Part shown: in pieces, positions 1 to 6,660 of the stretch
How the letters are laid out: each line of letters starts with the position of its first letter
How positions within the stretch are numbered: the stretch's first letter is position 1
Assembly: GCA_946479005.1 (NCBI GenBank)
Contig: CAMLEM010000098.1
Span: forward strand, 1-6,678
DNA length: 6,678 nt
Reading direction: 5' to 3'
Source of the DNA: an uncultured Chitinophagaceae bacterium
GTDB lineage: Bacteria > Bacteroidota > Bacteroidia > Chitinophagales > Chitinophagaceae
Position numbers and translations under genes: made by a program
Notes under the pieces: generated by a model
Told to the model about the DNA's origin: nothing
What the model saw: the letters and a program-made list of their open reading frames with translations, nothing else
The model's database searches: none

Positions 1-1272
1 GGGGAATCCCTGCCATAAACAGGTGCCCAGGCCCGCCATATTGGGACAGGCAAAAGAGGTTCCATTGCTGGTTCCTATGGTATTGGCTGTAGTTTGCACC
101 AGTGCGGCAACGCCAATGGAAGCTACATCGGGTTTAACCTGGCCGTCAGAAGAAGGTCCATAGCTTGAAAATCCACCCACATTCCCTGAAGTGTTCACCG
201 CACCAACTGCAACCACGCTATCGGCATCAGCAGGCGTTATGATAAAGTGCCAGGTACCATTCCCTTCATTTCCGGCCGCGTTAAAAACAAGCAGCCCTTT
301 TTTCGCGGCGATATCCGCACCCCGCGCGGCAATGGTCACATTGCCATTCATATCATTGTACGTGTAATTAAAAGAGGGATCGTCGAAATCGGCATATCCC
401 AGCGAAGAAGAGATCACGTCTGATCCTGAGCTATCTGCTCTTTCTGCACCACAAACCCAGTTATGTTCTTCAATGGGGAATTCACTGGCATCATCCTCCG
501 TCCTGAAGAGCCAGAACCCCGCCTTGGGGGCCTTACCGACGAATTGCCCGGGGATGTTTGCTGCGATGGTTGACAAGCATTGCATCCCGTGTGCACCATC
601 ATTGGCTACGTTTGCTTCTTTTCCCACGAAATCCCAGGTGCCCAGGATCTGTCCCTGCAATCTCGCGCTATCGAATGCCTTCAGGTTTGGGAAATTGAAA
701 TATCCGTTGTCCAGCATCCCGATCTGCATACCCTGGCCGCGAAGGCCGATGTTGTGCAGGAATTCACCATTGTGAAGATGGATCTCGTTAAATGATTGTG
801 TACCGTAATTAAAGTAATTGGCGGTGGTTCTTTCAAATCGGGAACTGCCTTCTTCGGGATGGGGGATCCTGCTGTTTTTATCCCGCCCGCTTCCTCTGCC
901 CGGATTCCTGGCGGCGATCGGTGATACCGATTGTACGAAGGGAAGAGCCGCGATCGCAGTTAATGCCGTGGGATCGGTAGTCGTGATGGTAACCGAGTTC
1001 AGCCATTTAGACGCGTTAAGGATCGTAACATTCGGCACATTGTCGATTTGTTGGATATACGAAGGAGTTACTGGAAAGTCCGCGCTATCGATGGGGATGG
1101 AGTATCTGAGGCGTCTGTCTATCGCTCGTTGAGAAAGATAAGCCAGGGGATTGGAAAAGGTAAATGTTGAGTTTCCTTTGTTTCTCAGTTGTACGATGTG
1201 GCGGGAATTTTGCGCCACGGATTCTGTCAATACCATCGATACGAAGGCCATCAGGGCCACCAGTCTTTTCAT
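1..1272 (-). CDS. Secreted subtilisin-like serine protease (peptidase family S8), C-terminus cut off by window edge
   Basis: Reading the minus strand from the ATG at 1272 gives 424 open codons up to base 1, with no stop, so the gene is partial at its 3' end. The product starts with a signal peptide (MKRLVALMAF..., probable cleavage after SVA, about residue 20). A propeptide-like segment of the kind seen in Bacteroidota S8 proteases follows (about 22-150, including YLSQRAIDRR and SKWLNSV). The catalytic domain shows all expected residues: Asp188 in IGMLDNGY, His228 in DGAHGMQ, oxyanion Asn335 in NAAGNEG and nucleophile Ser406 in GTSFACPNMAG. It should therefore be an active endopeptidase, exported by Sec. 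Relatives often end in a type IX secretion sorting domain, but that part lies outside the window. The gene begins 36 bp after the lipoprotein gene on the same strand, so co-transcription is likely. No good Shine-Dalgarno is present, only a purine stretch (AGAAAGAA) about 17 bp upstream. The short ORFs on either strand here are shadows. Confidence 0.95.
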   Translation of the reverse strand, partial: MKRLVALMAFVSMVLTESVAQNSRHIVQLRNKGNSTFTFSNPLAYLSQRAIDRRLRYSIPIDSADFPVTPSYIQQIDNVPNVTILNASKWLNSVTITTTDPTALTAIAALPFVQSVSPIAARNPGRGSGRDKNSRIPHPEEGSSRFERTTANYFNYGTQSFNEIHLHNGEFLHNIGLRGQGMQIGMLDNGYFNFPNLKAFDSARLQGQILGTWDFVGKEANVANDGAHGMQCLSTIAANIPGQFVGKAPKAGFWLFRTEDDASEFPIEEHNWVCGAERADSSGSDVISSSLGYADFDDPSFNYTYNDMNGNVTIAARGADIAAKKGLLVFNAAGNEGNGTWHFIITPADADSVVAVGAVNTSGNVGGFSSYGPSSDGQVKPDVASIGVAALVQTTANTIGTSNGTSFACPNMAGLGTCLWQGFP

Positions 1273-1308
1273 AAACGTAAATTCGTTATTTCTTTCTGAA
1301 AGGGATCA

Positions 1309-2064
1309 TCAATTATGATCGATCATCCACATAGTTATACCAAAGCCGGTATTGAAAGGACCACCGGAACCGCCGGTGTTTGGCTGGTATTCCCAAAGTT
1401 CGTAATGGCGGAAAACAGGACCGATATTTTTTGCATACCGTTCCACTGAACGGATCATATAGCCAACGGCGCTGGGTGAAGTCACCGGAACATTGAAGGA
1501 CTCATTGAATTCTTCAACGGTTAACACTTCATCATAAGTTCTCCCTCCATAGCTGAAGGTGGTGGCGGGGCCATCGTAATAGTAATCCCAAAGTTCCATA
1601 TCATTATCGGGGAAGAAGGCAAATTGACCGGAATAGGGTTCGGTGGGCAGGTACCGGTTCCCTTTCCAACTGAAGCCATCGGCCACCGGCATATGCAGCT
1701 TGATGAAACGGAGATTGTCCTCCTGTACTTCCACCTGGTCTTCCAGTACCGTAATGGTAAAAGTTCCCATCGGCTGCCAGGGCTGGGTTCCTGCTGAATC
1801 CCGGAGGGAGGCATAAACACGATAAGCCGGCCTTCCAAGGTTATCGAGGATCTGGGCATCGATCTGGTGTTTCACCTGGTATTTATGGATCTCCATCGTT
1901 CTTCCAAAATTGGTGAACACGAGGGAGTCGAGGCGGTAGATAATGTATTTTCCAACGGAGGTGGGGTAATATGCACTGATCTCTTCGGTGGTCAGTTCTT
2001 CTTTTTCATCACAGGAGCTCACAAAAAAAGTAAGAGCCAGGAAGCCAGCCAGCATATGGGTCAT
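1309..2064 (-). CDS. Predicted lipoprotein of unknown function
   Basis: I do not recognise a named family. From the ATG at 2064 the product is 251 residues. A hydrophobic signal (LAGFLALTFFVSSC) ends in a lipobox with the lipidated cysteine at residue 18. The residues after it are DEKEE, a lysine with two acidic residues behind it, which resembles the surface-export signal described for some Bacteroidota lipoproteins. The mature part is rich in aromatic and acidic residues (YYPTSVGKYIIYRLDS at 32-47, LWDYYYDGP near 158-166), suggesting a beta-rich extracytoplasmic fold. Near the C-terminus, ERYAKNIGPVFR followed by ELWEY recalls a segment common in Bacteroidota lipoproteins; this is an impression, not a domain call. 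Start choice: the frame is open to a TTG at 2172, but that codon lies in the likely promoter. A GTG at 2100 is a real alternative because it would add the basic residues the short signal lacks. It lies between mnmA and the subtilase gene on the same strand. Confidence 0.85.
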   Translation of the reverse strand: MTHMLAGFLALTFFVSSCDEKEELTTEEISAYYPTSVGKYIIYRLDSLVFTNFGRTMEIHKYQVKHQIDAQILDNLGRPAYRVYASLRDSAGTQPWQPMGTFTITVLEDQVEVQEDNLRFIKLHMPVADGFSWKGNRYLPTEPYSGQFAFFPDNDMELWDYYYDGPATTFSYGGRTYDEVLTVEEFNESFNVPVTSPSAVGYMIRSVERYAKNIGPVFRHYELWEYQPNTGGSGGPFNTGFGITMWMIDHN

Positions 2065-2141
2065 ACTTCGAAACGGGAAATTGCGTGGGTAAGATTTCAC
2101 GGATAGATGGTTTAGTTCGTTTGTCAGGGTCGGATGACCTA

Positions 2142-2172
2142 TAAAGTTAAAAACTAAATGCCGAAAATTCAA
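2142..2172 (-). promoter_or_regulatory. Possible Bacteroidota-type promoter for the lipoprotein-subtilase pair
   Basis: On the minus strand a TTG (2172-2170) is followed after 20 bp by TAACTTTA (2149-2142), close to the Bacteroidota -33/-7 pattern TTTG and TAnnTTTG; only the last base of the -7 box departs. It lies just behind the mnmA stop and would give a leader of about 70 bases to the ATG at 2064, or about 35 to the GTG at 2100. If real, it lets the two exported proteins be made independently of mnmA and rules out the TTG at 2172 as a start codon. Confidence 0.45.
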
Positions 2173-2186
2173 CCAATTAGCCGTTT

Positions 2187-3284
2187 TTATTCACCCCGAA
2201 CGATGATCCCGCCACCGATAACATCTTCACCCTCATAGAAAACCGCGCTTTGCCCGGGCGCCACACCTTTCGCCGGCTCGAAGAATTTCACTTTCACCCC
2301 GCTGGCTTCCGGGTTTAGGTTGGCCAGGGAACCTGGATCCTTATACCGGATCTTGGTCGTCGCTTCCATCCCGGGCGTGATCGAATCGTATTTGATATAG
2401 TTTAGTTTTCCCACGAACATTTCCTGCCGGTCCAGGTCGGATTCAGCACCCAGGGTCACCGTATTGGAGTCAGGGTCAATGCGGGTTACGAACACCGGTT
2501 TTCCCAATGCTATATCAAGGCCTTTTCGCTGACCAATCGTATAAAAAGGATAACCTTTGTGTTGACCCAGGATATTTCCGTGTTTGTCAACGAAATGGCC
2601 GCCACTGACTTTTTCTTCCAACCCTTCCACTCTTCTTTTTAAAAAACCGCGGTAGTCATTGTCGGGTACAAAGCAAATCTCGTAGCTCTCACTTTTTTTT
2701 GCCAGTTCAGGATAACCAAAATCGTGTGCCATTTGGCGGATCTCGGTTTTGCGGTAAGGCCCCAATGGTAACAGGGTCCGGGATAAAAGATCCTGTTGCA
2801 ATCCCCAGAGAACGTAGCTCTGGTCTTTGGTCTCATCAACCGCTTTGCTGATCACGTACCTGCCATTCACGTGCTGTCGGACTTTCGCGTAATGACCAGT
2901 GGCGATAAAGTCGCAGTCCAGGGCATCAGCTCTTTTCAGTAAGGCTCTCCATTTTATATGTGTATTGCAGAGAACACAGGGATTGGGTGTGCGGCCCGCC
3001 AGGTACTCATCTACGAAATTTTCGATGACAAAATCACCGAATTCTTCGCGGATGTCGAGGATGTAATGGGCAAAACCGTGCTCCACCGCCGCCTGGCGGG
3101 CGTCATTGAAGCTATCTACGTTACAGCAACCGGTTTCTTTTTTGCCTCCGCCACTGCTTGAATAGTCCCAGGTTTTCATCGTGATCCCCACTACCTCGTA
3201 GCCCTGCTCGTTCAGCATCAATGCAGTAACGGTACTGTCGATACCGCCGCTCATAGCCACCAAAACCTTTCCTTTTTTGCTCAT
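2187..3284 (-). CDS. mnmA: tRNA-specific 2-thiouridylase MnmA
   Basis: MnmA activates U34 of the tRNAs for Lys, Glu and Gln with ATP and inserts sulfur to give 2-thiouridine, in the cytoplasm. From the ATG at 3284 the product is 365 residues, normal for the family. The N-terminal adenylating domain carries the PP-loop SGGIDS (residues 12-17). Then come GRTPNPCVLCN, with Cys103 and Cys106, IATGHYAK, DQSYVLW, and SYEICFVPDNDYRGFL with Cys204. The middle domain (YTIGQRKGL) and C-terminal beta-barrel (APGQSAVFYEG, ending GGGIIVRGE) are complete. By alignment of motifs, Cys106 and Cys204 match E. coli Cys102 and Cys199; Cys103 replaces an Asp of the E. coli protein, giving CxxC. The frame extends upstream to a TTG at 3308, but that codon is inside a -7 promoter box, so I chose ATG 3284. 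The gene diverges from the M14 peptidase gene, and its TAA stop is followed by the lipoprotein gene on the same strand. Confidence 0.97.
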   Translation of the reverse strand: MSKKGKVLVAMSGGIDSTVTALMLNEQGYEVVGITMKTWDYSSSGGGKKETGCCNVDSFNDARQAAVEHGFAHYILDIREEFGDFVIENFVDEYLAGRTPNPCVLCNTHIKWRALLKRADALDCDFIATGHYAKVRQHVNGRYVISKAVDETKDQSYVLWGLQQDLLSRTLLPLGPYRKTEIRQMAHDFGYPELAKKSESYEICFVPDNDYRGFLKRRVEGLEEKVSGGHFVDKHGNILGQHKGYPFYTIGQRKGLDIALGKPVFVTRIDPDSNTVTLGAESDLDRQEMFVGKLNYIKYDSITPGMEATTKIRYKDPGSLANLNPEASGVKVKFFEPAKGVAPGQSAVFYEGEDVIGGGIIVRGE

Positions 3285-3305
3285 TTCTGCGAAAAAATCA
3301 AGCTG

Positions 3306-3313
3306 CAAATATA
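3306..3313 (-). promoter_or_regulatory. -7 box of the mnmA promoter
   Basis: The minus strand reads TATATTTG here, a full match to the Bacteroidota -7 consensus TAnnTTTG, followed by CAGC. It ends 21 bp before the mnmA ATG, so the leader would be very short, in keeping with the lack of a Shine-Dalgarno. I see no clear TTTG at the -33 position (that stretch reads about CACCCTTTC). Confidence 0.6.
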
Positions 3314-3366
3314 CGAAGGAGGAGCCAGAAAGGGTGCGGAAAACATCGGCATAAAGGAGATTCTTT

Positions 3367-3374
3367 TATCTTCA
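3367..3374 (+). promoter_or_regulatory. Weak candidate -7 box for the M14 peptidase gene
   Basis: TATCTTCA matches four of the six fixed positions of TAnnTTTG and sits 18 bp before the peptidase ATG. No -33 TTG is seen at the right distance. It is proposed mainly because the divergent arrangement demands a plus-strand promoter within the 108-bp gap between the two start codons. Confidence 0.3.
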
Positions 3375-3392
3375 TAACCTATTGAACTGCTT

Positions 3393-5969
3393 ATGAAAAA
3401 ATTCCTGACCCTCTTCCTTTCACTGAGCATAGCCAGTTTTAGCTTTAGCCAGGGCCTTGACTATTATCTCCCCGATTCCATCAGCTATGACCCTTCTGTA
3501 CCTAAACCGAAGGACATTATCTACCACGAAGTCGGCGAGTGGCACGTGACCCACGACAGGCTTGTGAATTATATGCAGGCGCTAGCAAAAGCATCCCCCG
3601 GCAGAGTGAAGCTGGAGACGATGGGATTTACCTATGAAGGCAGGCCCCAGGTGCTGCTTATCATTACCTCCCCCTCCAATCACCGTCGCCTGGAAGAGAT
3701 CCGCCTCCAGCATCTTCAGCTCTCCGACCCCTCGCGAAGCGGGGGCCTAGATCTTGATAAAATGCCACTTGTCACCTGGATCGGGCATTCCATCCACGGT
3801 AACGAACAAAGCGGTACCAATGCCAGTCTCGTCTCCGCCTATTACCTGGCGGCCGCCCAGGGAACACAAATTGATCAGCTGCTTGAAAACACGGTGATAC
3901 TTTTTGATCCCTCTTTCAATCCCGATGGGATGCAGAGATTTTCAACCTGGGTCAATCAGCATAAGAGCAAGAATCTCGTACCTGACAATAACAGCAGGGA
4001 GTTCAGGGAGGTCTGGCCCGGTGGGCGTTTCAATCATTATTGGTTCGACCTGAACCGCGATTGGTTGCCTGCTGTTCACGTGGAAAGCCAGAACCGGCTG
4101 AACTGGTACCACAAATGGAAGCCTAACATTCTTACCGATCATCACGAGCAGGGCAGTAATGCAACTTTCTTTTTCCAGCCCGGGGTTCCATCGCGGGTCA
4201 ACCCACTGACACCGGAGAAAAACCAGGAGTTGACCGCCAGGCTGGCCGCGTATCACGCGCAATACCTTGATCGCATCGGTTCTCTCTATTTTACGAAAGA
4301 GAATTATGATGATTTTTATTATGGGAAAGGTTCCACTTATCCTGACATCCAGGGAGCGATCGGCATTTTATTCGAGCAGGCTTCTTCCCGCGGTCACCTG
4401 CAGGAAACCAGCAATGGTCTTCTCAGTTTTCCTTTTACGATCCGGAATCAATTCGTCACCACACTCTCCACTTTGTATGGCGGCCTGGCATTGCGAAAGG
4501 AATTCCTGGGATACCAGCGTGATTTTTTCCGTGAATCTGTAAACGAGGCTTCGCGGAGTGCAGTGAAAGCCTATGTTTTCGGTGCAGGGGAGAAGGATCG
4601 CACGCGCACGAAGTATTTCTTCCAGATGTTAAGCAGGCACGGCATTCGCGGCGGATTCCTGAAAAATAATCTGCAGGCGGAGGGGAAGACCTTCCGGGCA
4701 AATGTGGATATGGTCGTGCCGATGAACCAGCCACAGGCCAAACTTTTGCGAACGATCTTCGAAAAGAATTTTCAATTCAGGGATAGCCTGTTCTATGATA
4801 TTACCAGTTGGACAATGCCCCTGGCCTTCGGGCTTGATTACGCACCGCTAAGCTCTTTCCGGGAAGAGATGATGGATGATCCTTTTGTGAGGCTGGAGGC
4901 TCCGGCTCAGGTCAATGGCGGTAAGAGTAATTATGGCTACCTGATCAGGTGGACAGATTACCACGCCCCGGCAGCGCTCTATGAATTACTTTCAAAGGGT
5001 TTGATCATAAAAAATGCACAGGTCCCTTTTTCCATTTTAATGAAAGGGGCAGAAACATCCTTTGAGGGAGGAACTTTATTTGTTCCGGTGCAAATTCAAA
5101 CCGTCGATGCGGATGAGGTTTACAGGCTCGTCGCCGAGGTGACTTCCAAATACGGCCTGCGCACGGATGCGGTCACCGGAGGCGCTTCGCAATCGGGCAT
5201 TGACCTGGGCAGCAGCAGGTTTTCGGTGATCACGAGACCTGCGATCGCAATGTTTACCGGCACGGGCGTGAACGCCCTCGATGCCGGCGAGATCTGGCAT
5301 CTCCTCGACCAGAGAATGAACATCCCTTCGTCCCACCTCGAACTTTCAGTTTTCAATGGCATTGATGCGGGGAAATACAATACGCTGATAATGCCCGGAG
5401 GCAATTATGGATCTTCATTGAACAAAGACAAGTTAAAAGCCTGGGTGGAAAACGGTGGTACACTGATCGTAACTGAAGAAGCGATCAACTGGCTGGCACA
5501 AGCCGGAATTTCAAATGTAAAATTCAAACGCGCGAAGAACCCGGCTGACAGTACCGACAGGTTGTCCTATTCCCAGCGCGTCCAGGTAACCGGTTCGCAG
5601 CAGGTGAACGGTGTGATCCTGGGAGCGGATCTTGATCTTACCCATCCACTCGCTTTTGGATACTCTTCCAATAAGATCTCATTATTCAAGGCGAACCGCG
5701 TCTTTTTGGAGAAAAGCCGCAATCCGTATGCGACACCGCTGATGTACGGGCGGGATCCCCTGCAAAGCGGGTGGGTCAGTCGTGAAAATGCGGAAGCCAT
5801 AAAGAATTCGGCGGCAGTGGTCGTGCAAGCCCTGGGCCAGGGAAGGATCATTCACATTTCCGACAATCCCAACTTCAGGGCATTTTGGCTGGGCGGGACG
5901 CGGTTATTTATGAATGCCATCTTTTTTGGAAGAAGCATTGACGCGGCCTCCTCTTTGGTAGAGGAATGA
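3393..5969 (+). CDS. Secreted zinc carboxypeptidase-like protein (peptidase family M14) with C-terminal glutamine-amidotransferase-like domain
   Basis: The 858-residue product begins with a Sec signal peptide (MKKFLTLFLS..., probable cleavage in SFS/Q near residue 19) and has no lipobox, so it is likely periplasmic or released. The M14 domain covers about residues 45-370. Zinc ligands are His135 and Glu138 in the HGNE motif and probably His251 in TDHHEQG. Asn221-Arg222 in FDLNRDW fit the substrate-binding pair, and Glu328 in ILFEQASSRG fits the general base. The metallopeptidase site thus looks intact; substrate specificity cannot be read from the sequence. After a linker region (about 390-610) comes an alpha/beta segment (about 612-720) with NTLIMPGGNYG and LKAWVENGGTLIVT, resembling class I glutamine amidotransferase-like domains but without their nucleophilic Cys. 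I found no cysteine in the whole protein, which suits an exported enzyme. No type IX sorting domain is evident at the end (...SSLVEE). ATG 3393 is chosen because it opens directly with the signal peptide. The gene is divergent from mnmA and 194 bp ahead of ssb. Confidence 0.95.
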   Translation: MKKFLTLFLSLSIASFSFSQGLDYYLPDSISYDPSVPKPKDIIYHEVGEWHVTHDRLVNYMQALAKASPGRVKLETMGFTYEGRPQVLLIITSPSNHRRLEEIRLQHLQLSDPSRSGGLDLDKMPLVTWIGHSIHGNEQSGTNASLVSAYYLAAAQGTQIDQLLENTVILFDPSFNPDGMQRFSTWVNQHKSKNLVPDNNSREFREVWPGGRFNHYWFDLNRDWLPAVHVESQNRLNWYHKWKPNILTDHHEQGSNATFFFQPGVPSRVNPLTPEKNQELTARLAAYHAQYLDRIGSLYFTKENYDDFYYGKGSTYPDIQGAIGILFEQASSRGHLQETSNGLLSFPFTIRNQFVTTLSTLYGGLALRKEFLGYQRDFFRESVNEASRSAVKAYVFGAGEKDRTRTKYFFQMLSRHGIRGGFLKNNLQAEGKTFRANVDMVVPMNQPQAKLLRTIFEKNFQFRDSLFYDITSWTMPLAFGLDYAPLSSFREEMMDDPFVRLEAPAQVNGGKSNYGYLIRWTDYHAPAALYELLSKGLIIKNAQVPFSILMKGAETSFEGGTLFVPVQIQTVDADEVYRLVAEVTSKYGLRTDAVTGGASQSGIDLGSSRFSVITRPAIAMFTGTGVNALDAGEIWHLLDQRMNIPSSHLELSVFNGIDAGKYNTLIMPGGNYGSSLNKDKLKAWVENGGTLIVTEEAINWLAQAGISNVKFKRAKNPADSTDRLSYSQRVQVTGSQQVNGVILGADLDLTHPLAFGYSSNKISLFKANRVFLEKSRNPYATPLMYGRDPLQSGWVSRENAEAIKNSAAVVVQALGQGRIIHISDNPNFRAFWLGGTRLFMNAIFFGRSIDAASSLVEE

Positions 5970-6163
5970 GGAAAAAAACATTTTTTAGGCGTGTTTTTCA
6001 CTTGGAAAGGGCTTTTCCCTGAACGATATTGCTTATCCTATCAGTAAGGGAGCGGCAGGTAGGCACAAGTTATTCACAGGTATTGTCATTTGGCAGATGG
6101 CTTCGTTTAAGCGCCTGGAATAATGCTAACTTGCCGCTTATTGTATCATTAAAAATTGTGGTT
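5970..6163 (+). other. Intergenic region between the M14 peptidase gene and ssb
   Basis: This 194-bp stretch shows no convincing gene. It opens with an A-run and T-run, where AAAAACA (5974-5980) can pair with TGTTTTT (5992-5998), an AT-rich stem that makes a poor terminator. A small GGAAA/TTTCC hairpin follows at 6004-6018. TTG at 6002-6004 and GATATTGC at 6025-6032 have promoter-like 20-bp spacing but a poor -7 match. A DnaA-box-like 9-mer is listed separately. The ssb frame stays open back to 6029, but that upstream part does not read like SSB protein. Confidence 0.5.
6070..6078 (+). promoter_or_regulatory. Single DnaA-box-like site upstream of ssb
   Basis: TTATTCACA fits the DnaA-box consensus TTWTNCACA at every position and lies 85 bp before the ssb start. 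It is a lone copy; I saw no cluster of boxes or AT-rich unwinding region, so this is not evidence of an origin. A role in linking ssb expression to DnaA is speculative. Confidence 0.25.
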
Positions 6164-6586
6164 ATGATAAAAATGCAAGTCATAGGGAATCTTGGAAAAG
6201 ATTGCACCGTGAACACCGTGAACGGAAAGAACGTGATCAACTTTAATGTGGCTCACACTGAAAAATACAAGGATAACCAGGGGAACCAGGTGGAAAAGAC
6301 CACCTGGGTGGAATGTTCTTACTGGACCGATCGCACTACAGTGGCGCAGTATCTTACCAAAGGCAAGCAGGTTTACGTGGAAGGTCAGCCGGATCTACGT
6401 CAGTACCAGAAGAACGACGGTACGCCCGGAGCTTCACTCAGCCTGAGAGTCAGGGAAGTTCAATTGTTGGGTGGAAGGGGCGATAGCGCTCCCTCGGGCG
6501 GTTTCAGCGGGTCGGGAACAAGTGCTCAGTCGAATGTGCCTGCAGCTAACGAGGTGAATGAGCCAATAGATGATCTGCCGTTCTAG
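6164..6586 (+). CDS. ssb: Single-stranded DNA-binding protein SSB
   Basis: SSB coats single-stranded DNA in replication, recombination and repair and recruits partner proteins through its C-terminal tip. From the ATG at 6164 the product is 140 residues. The OB-fold fills about residues 1-104: MIKMQVIGNLGKDC, VINFNVAHTEKYKD, TTWVECSYWTDRT, GKQVYVEGQPDLRQY and SLSLRVREVQLLGG, with aromatic residues Phe27, Trp48, Tyr53 and Trp54 suited to base stacking. A Gly/Ser-rich flexible linker (about 104-130) leads to the acidic tip EPIDDLPF, the protein-interaction motif. It is shorter than E. coli SSB because of the short linker, which is usual for this group. Start choice: the frame runs on to 6029, but similarity to Bacteroidota SSBs begins at MIK; ATG 6173 would also be possible but would lose three residues. 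There is no Shine-Dalgarno. It is followed by a likely terminator, so it probably ends its transcript. Confidence 0.96.
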   Translation: MIKMQVIGNLGKDCTVNTVNGKNVINFNVAHTEKYKDNQGNQVEKTTWVECSYWTDRTTVAQYLTKGKQVYVEGQPDLRQYQKNDGTPGASLSLRVREVQLLGGRGDSAPSGGFSGSGTSAQSNVPAANEVNEPIDDLPF

Positions 6587-6608
6587 GAGAAATCATTCAA
6601 AAAGTTTG

Positions 6609-6633
6609 AAGCCGGTGATCACCCGCTTTTTTT
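6609..6633 (+). terminator. Probable intrinsic terminator of ssb
   Basis: The inverted repeat AAGCCGGT / ACCCGCTT (6609-6616 and 6621-6628) closes a four-base loop GATC. All positions pair except one C-C mismatch, and a run of seven T (6627-6633) overlaps the end of the stem. It lies 22 bp behind the ssb stop. The GC-rich stem with a T-run is the usual shape of a factor-independent terminator. Confidence 0.6.
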
Positions 6634-6652
6634 ACGCGCGGCGCGATTCACT

Positions 6653-6660
6653 TATATTGC
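6653..6660 (+). promoter_or_regulatory. Possible -7 box for a gene beyond the right edge
   Basis: TATATTGC is followed by AGC, so this spot reads TATATTGCAGC, almost the same as TATATTTGCAGC at the mnmA promoter on the other strand (one T fewer). It lies just after the ssb terminator, the place where a new transcription unit would start. No -33 element is clear and the downstream gene is not in the window. Confidence 0.35.

Noticed and set aside
473..1132. Plus-strand open frames at 473-775, 580-795 and 818-1132, and a minus-strand one at 414-602
   Set aside because: They overlap the subtilase gene in other frames, have low-complexity or unlike-protein composition, and the subtilase frame carries every catalytic motif.
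1315..1326. Perfect 12-bp palindrome ATGATCGATCAT, with a GATCATC repeat at 1304-1310
   Set aside because: It encodes the last residues of the lipoprotein (MIDH), has no loop or T-run for a terminator, and a single copy near a stop codon gives no case for an operator.
1867..2106. Plus-strand 79-codon open frame opposite the lipoprotein gene
   Set aside because: It is antisense to a signal-peptide-bearing gene and has no recognisable features or start signals.
3942..5851. Several minus-strand frames of 86-106 codons across the M14 peptidase gene
   Set aside because: They are shadows of the peptidase reading frame, with arginine/proline-rich composition and no motif.
5973..5998. A-run/T-run with a possible stem after the M14 peptidase stop
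   Set aside because: The stem is almost all AT and has a long loop, so it is a weak terminator candidate; described only within the intergenic entry.
6029..6163. Upstream extension of the ssb frame
   Set aside because: The extra 45 residues do not resemble SSB, and the OB-fold begins at the ATG at 6164.
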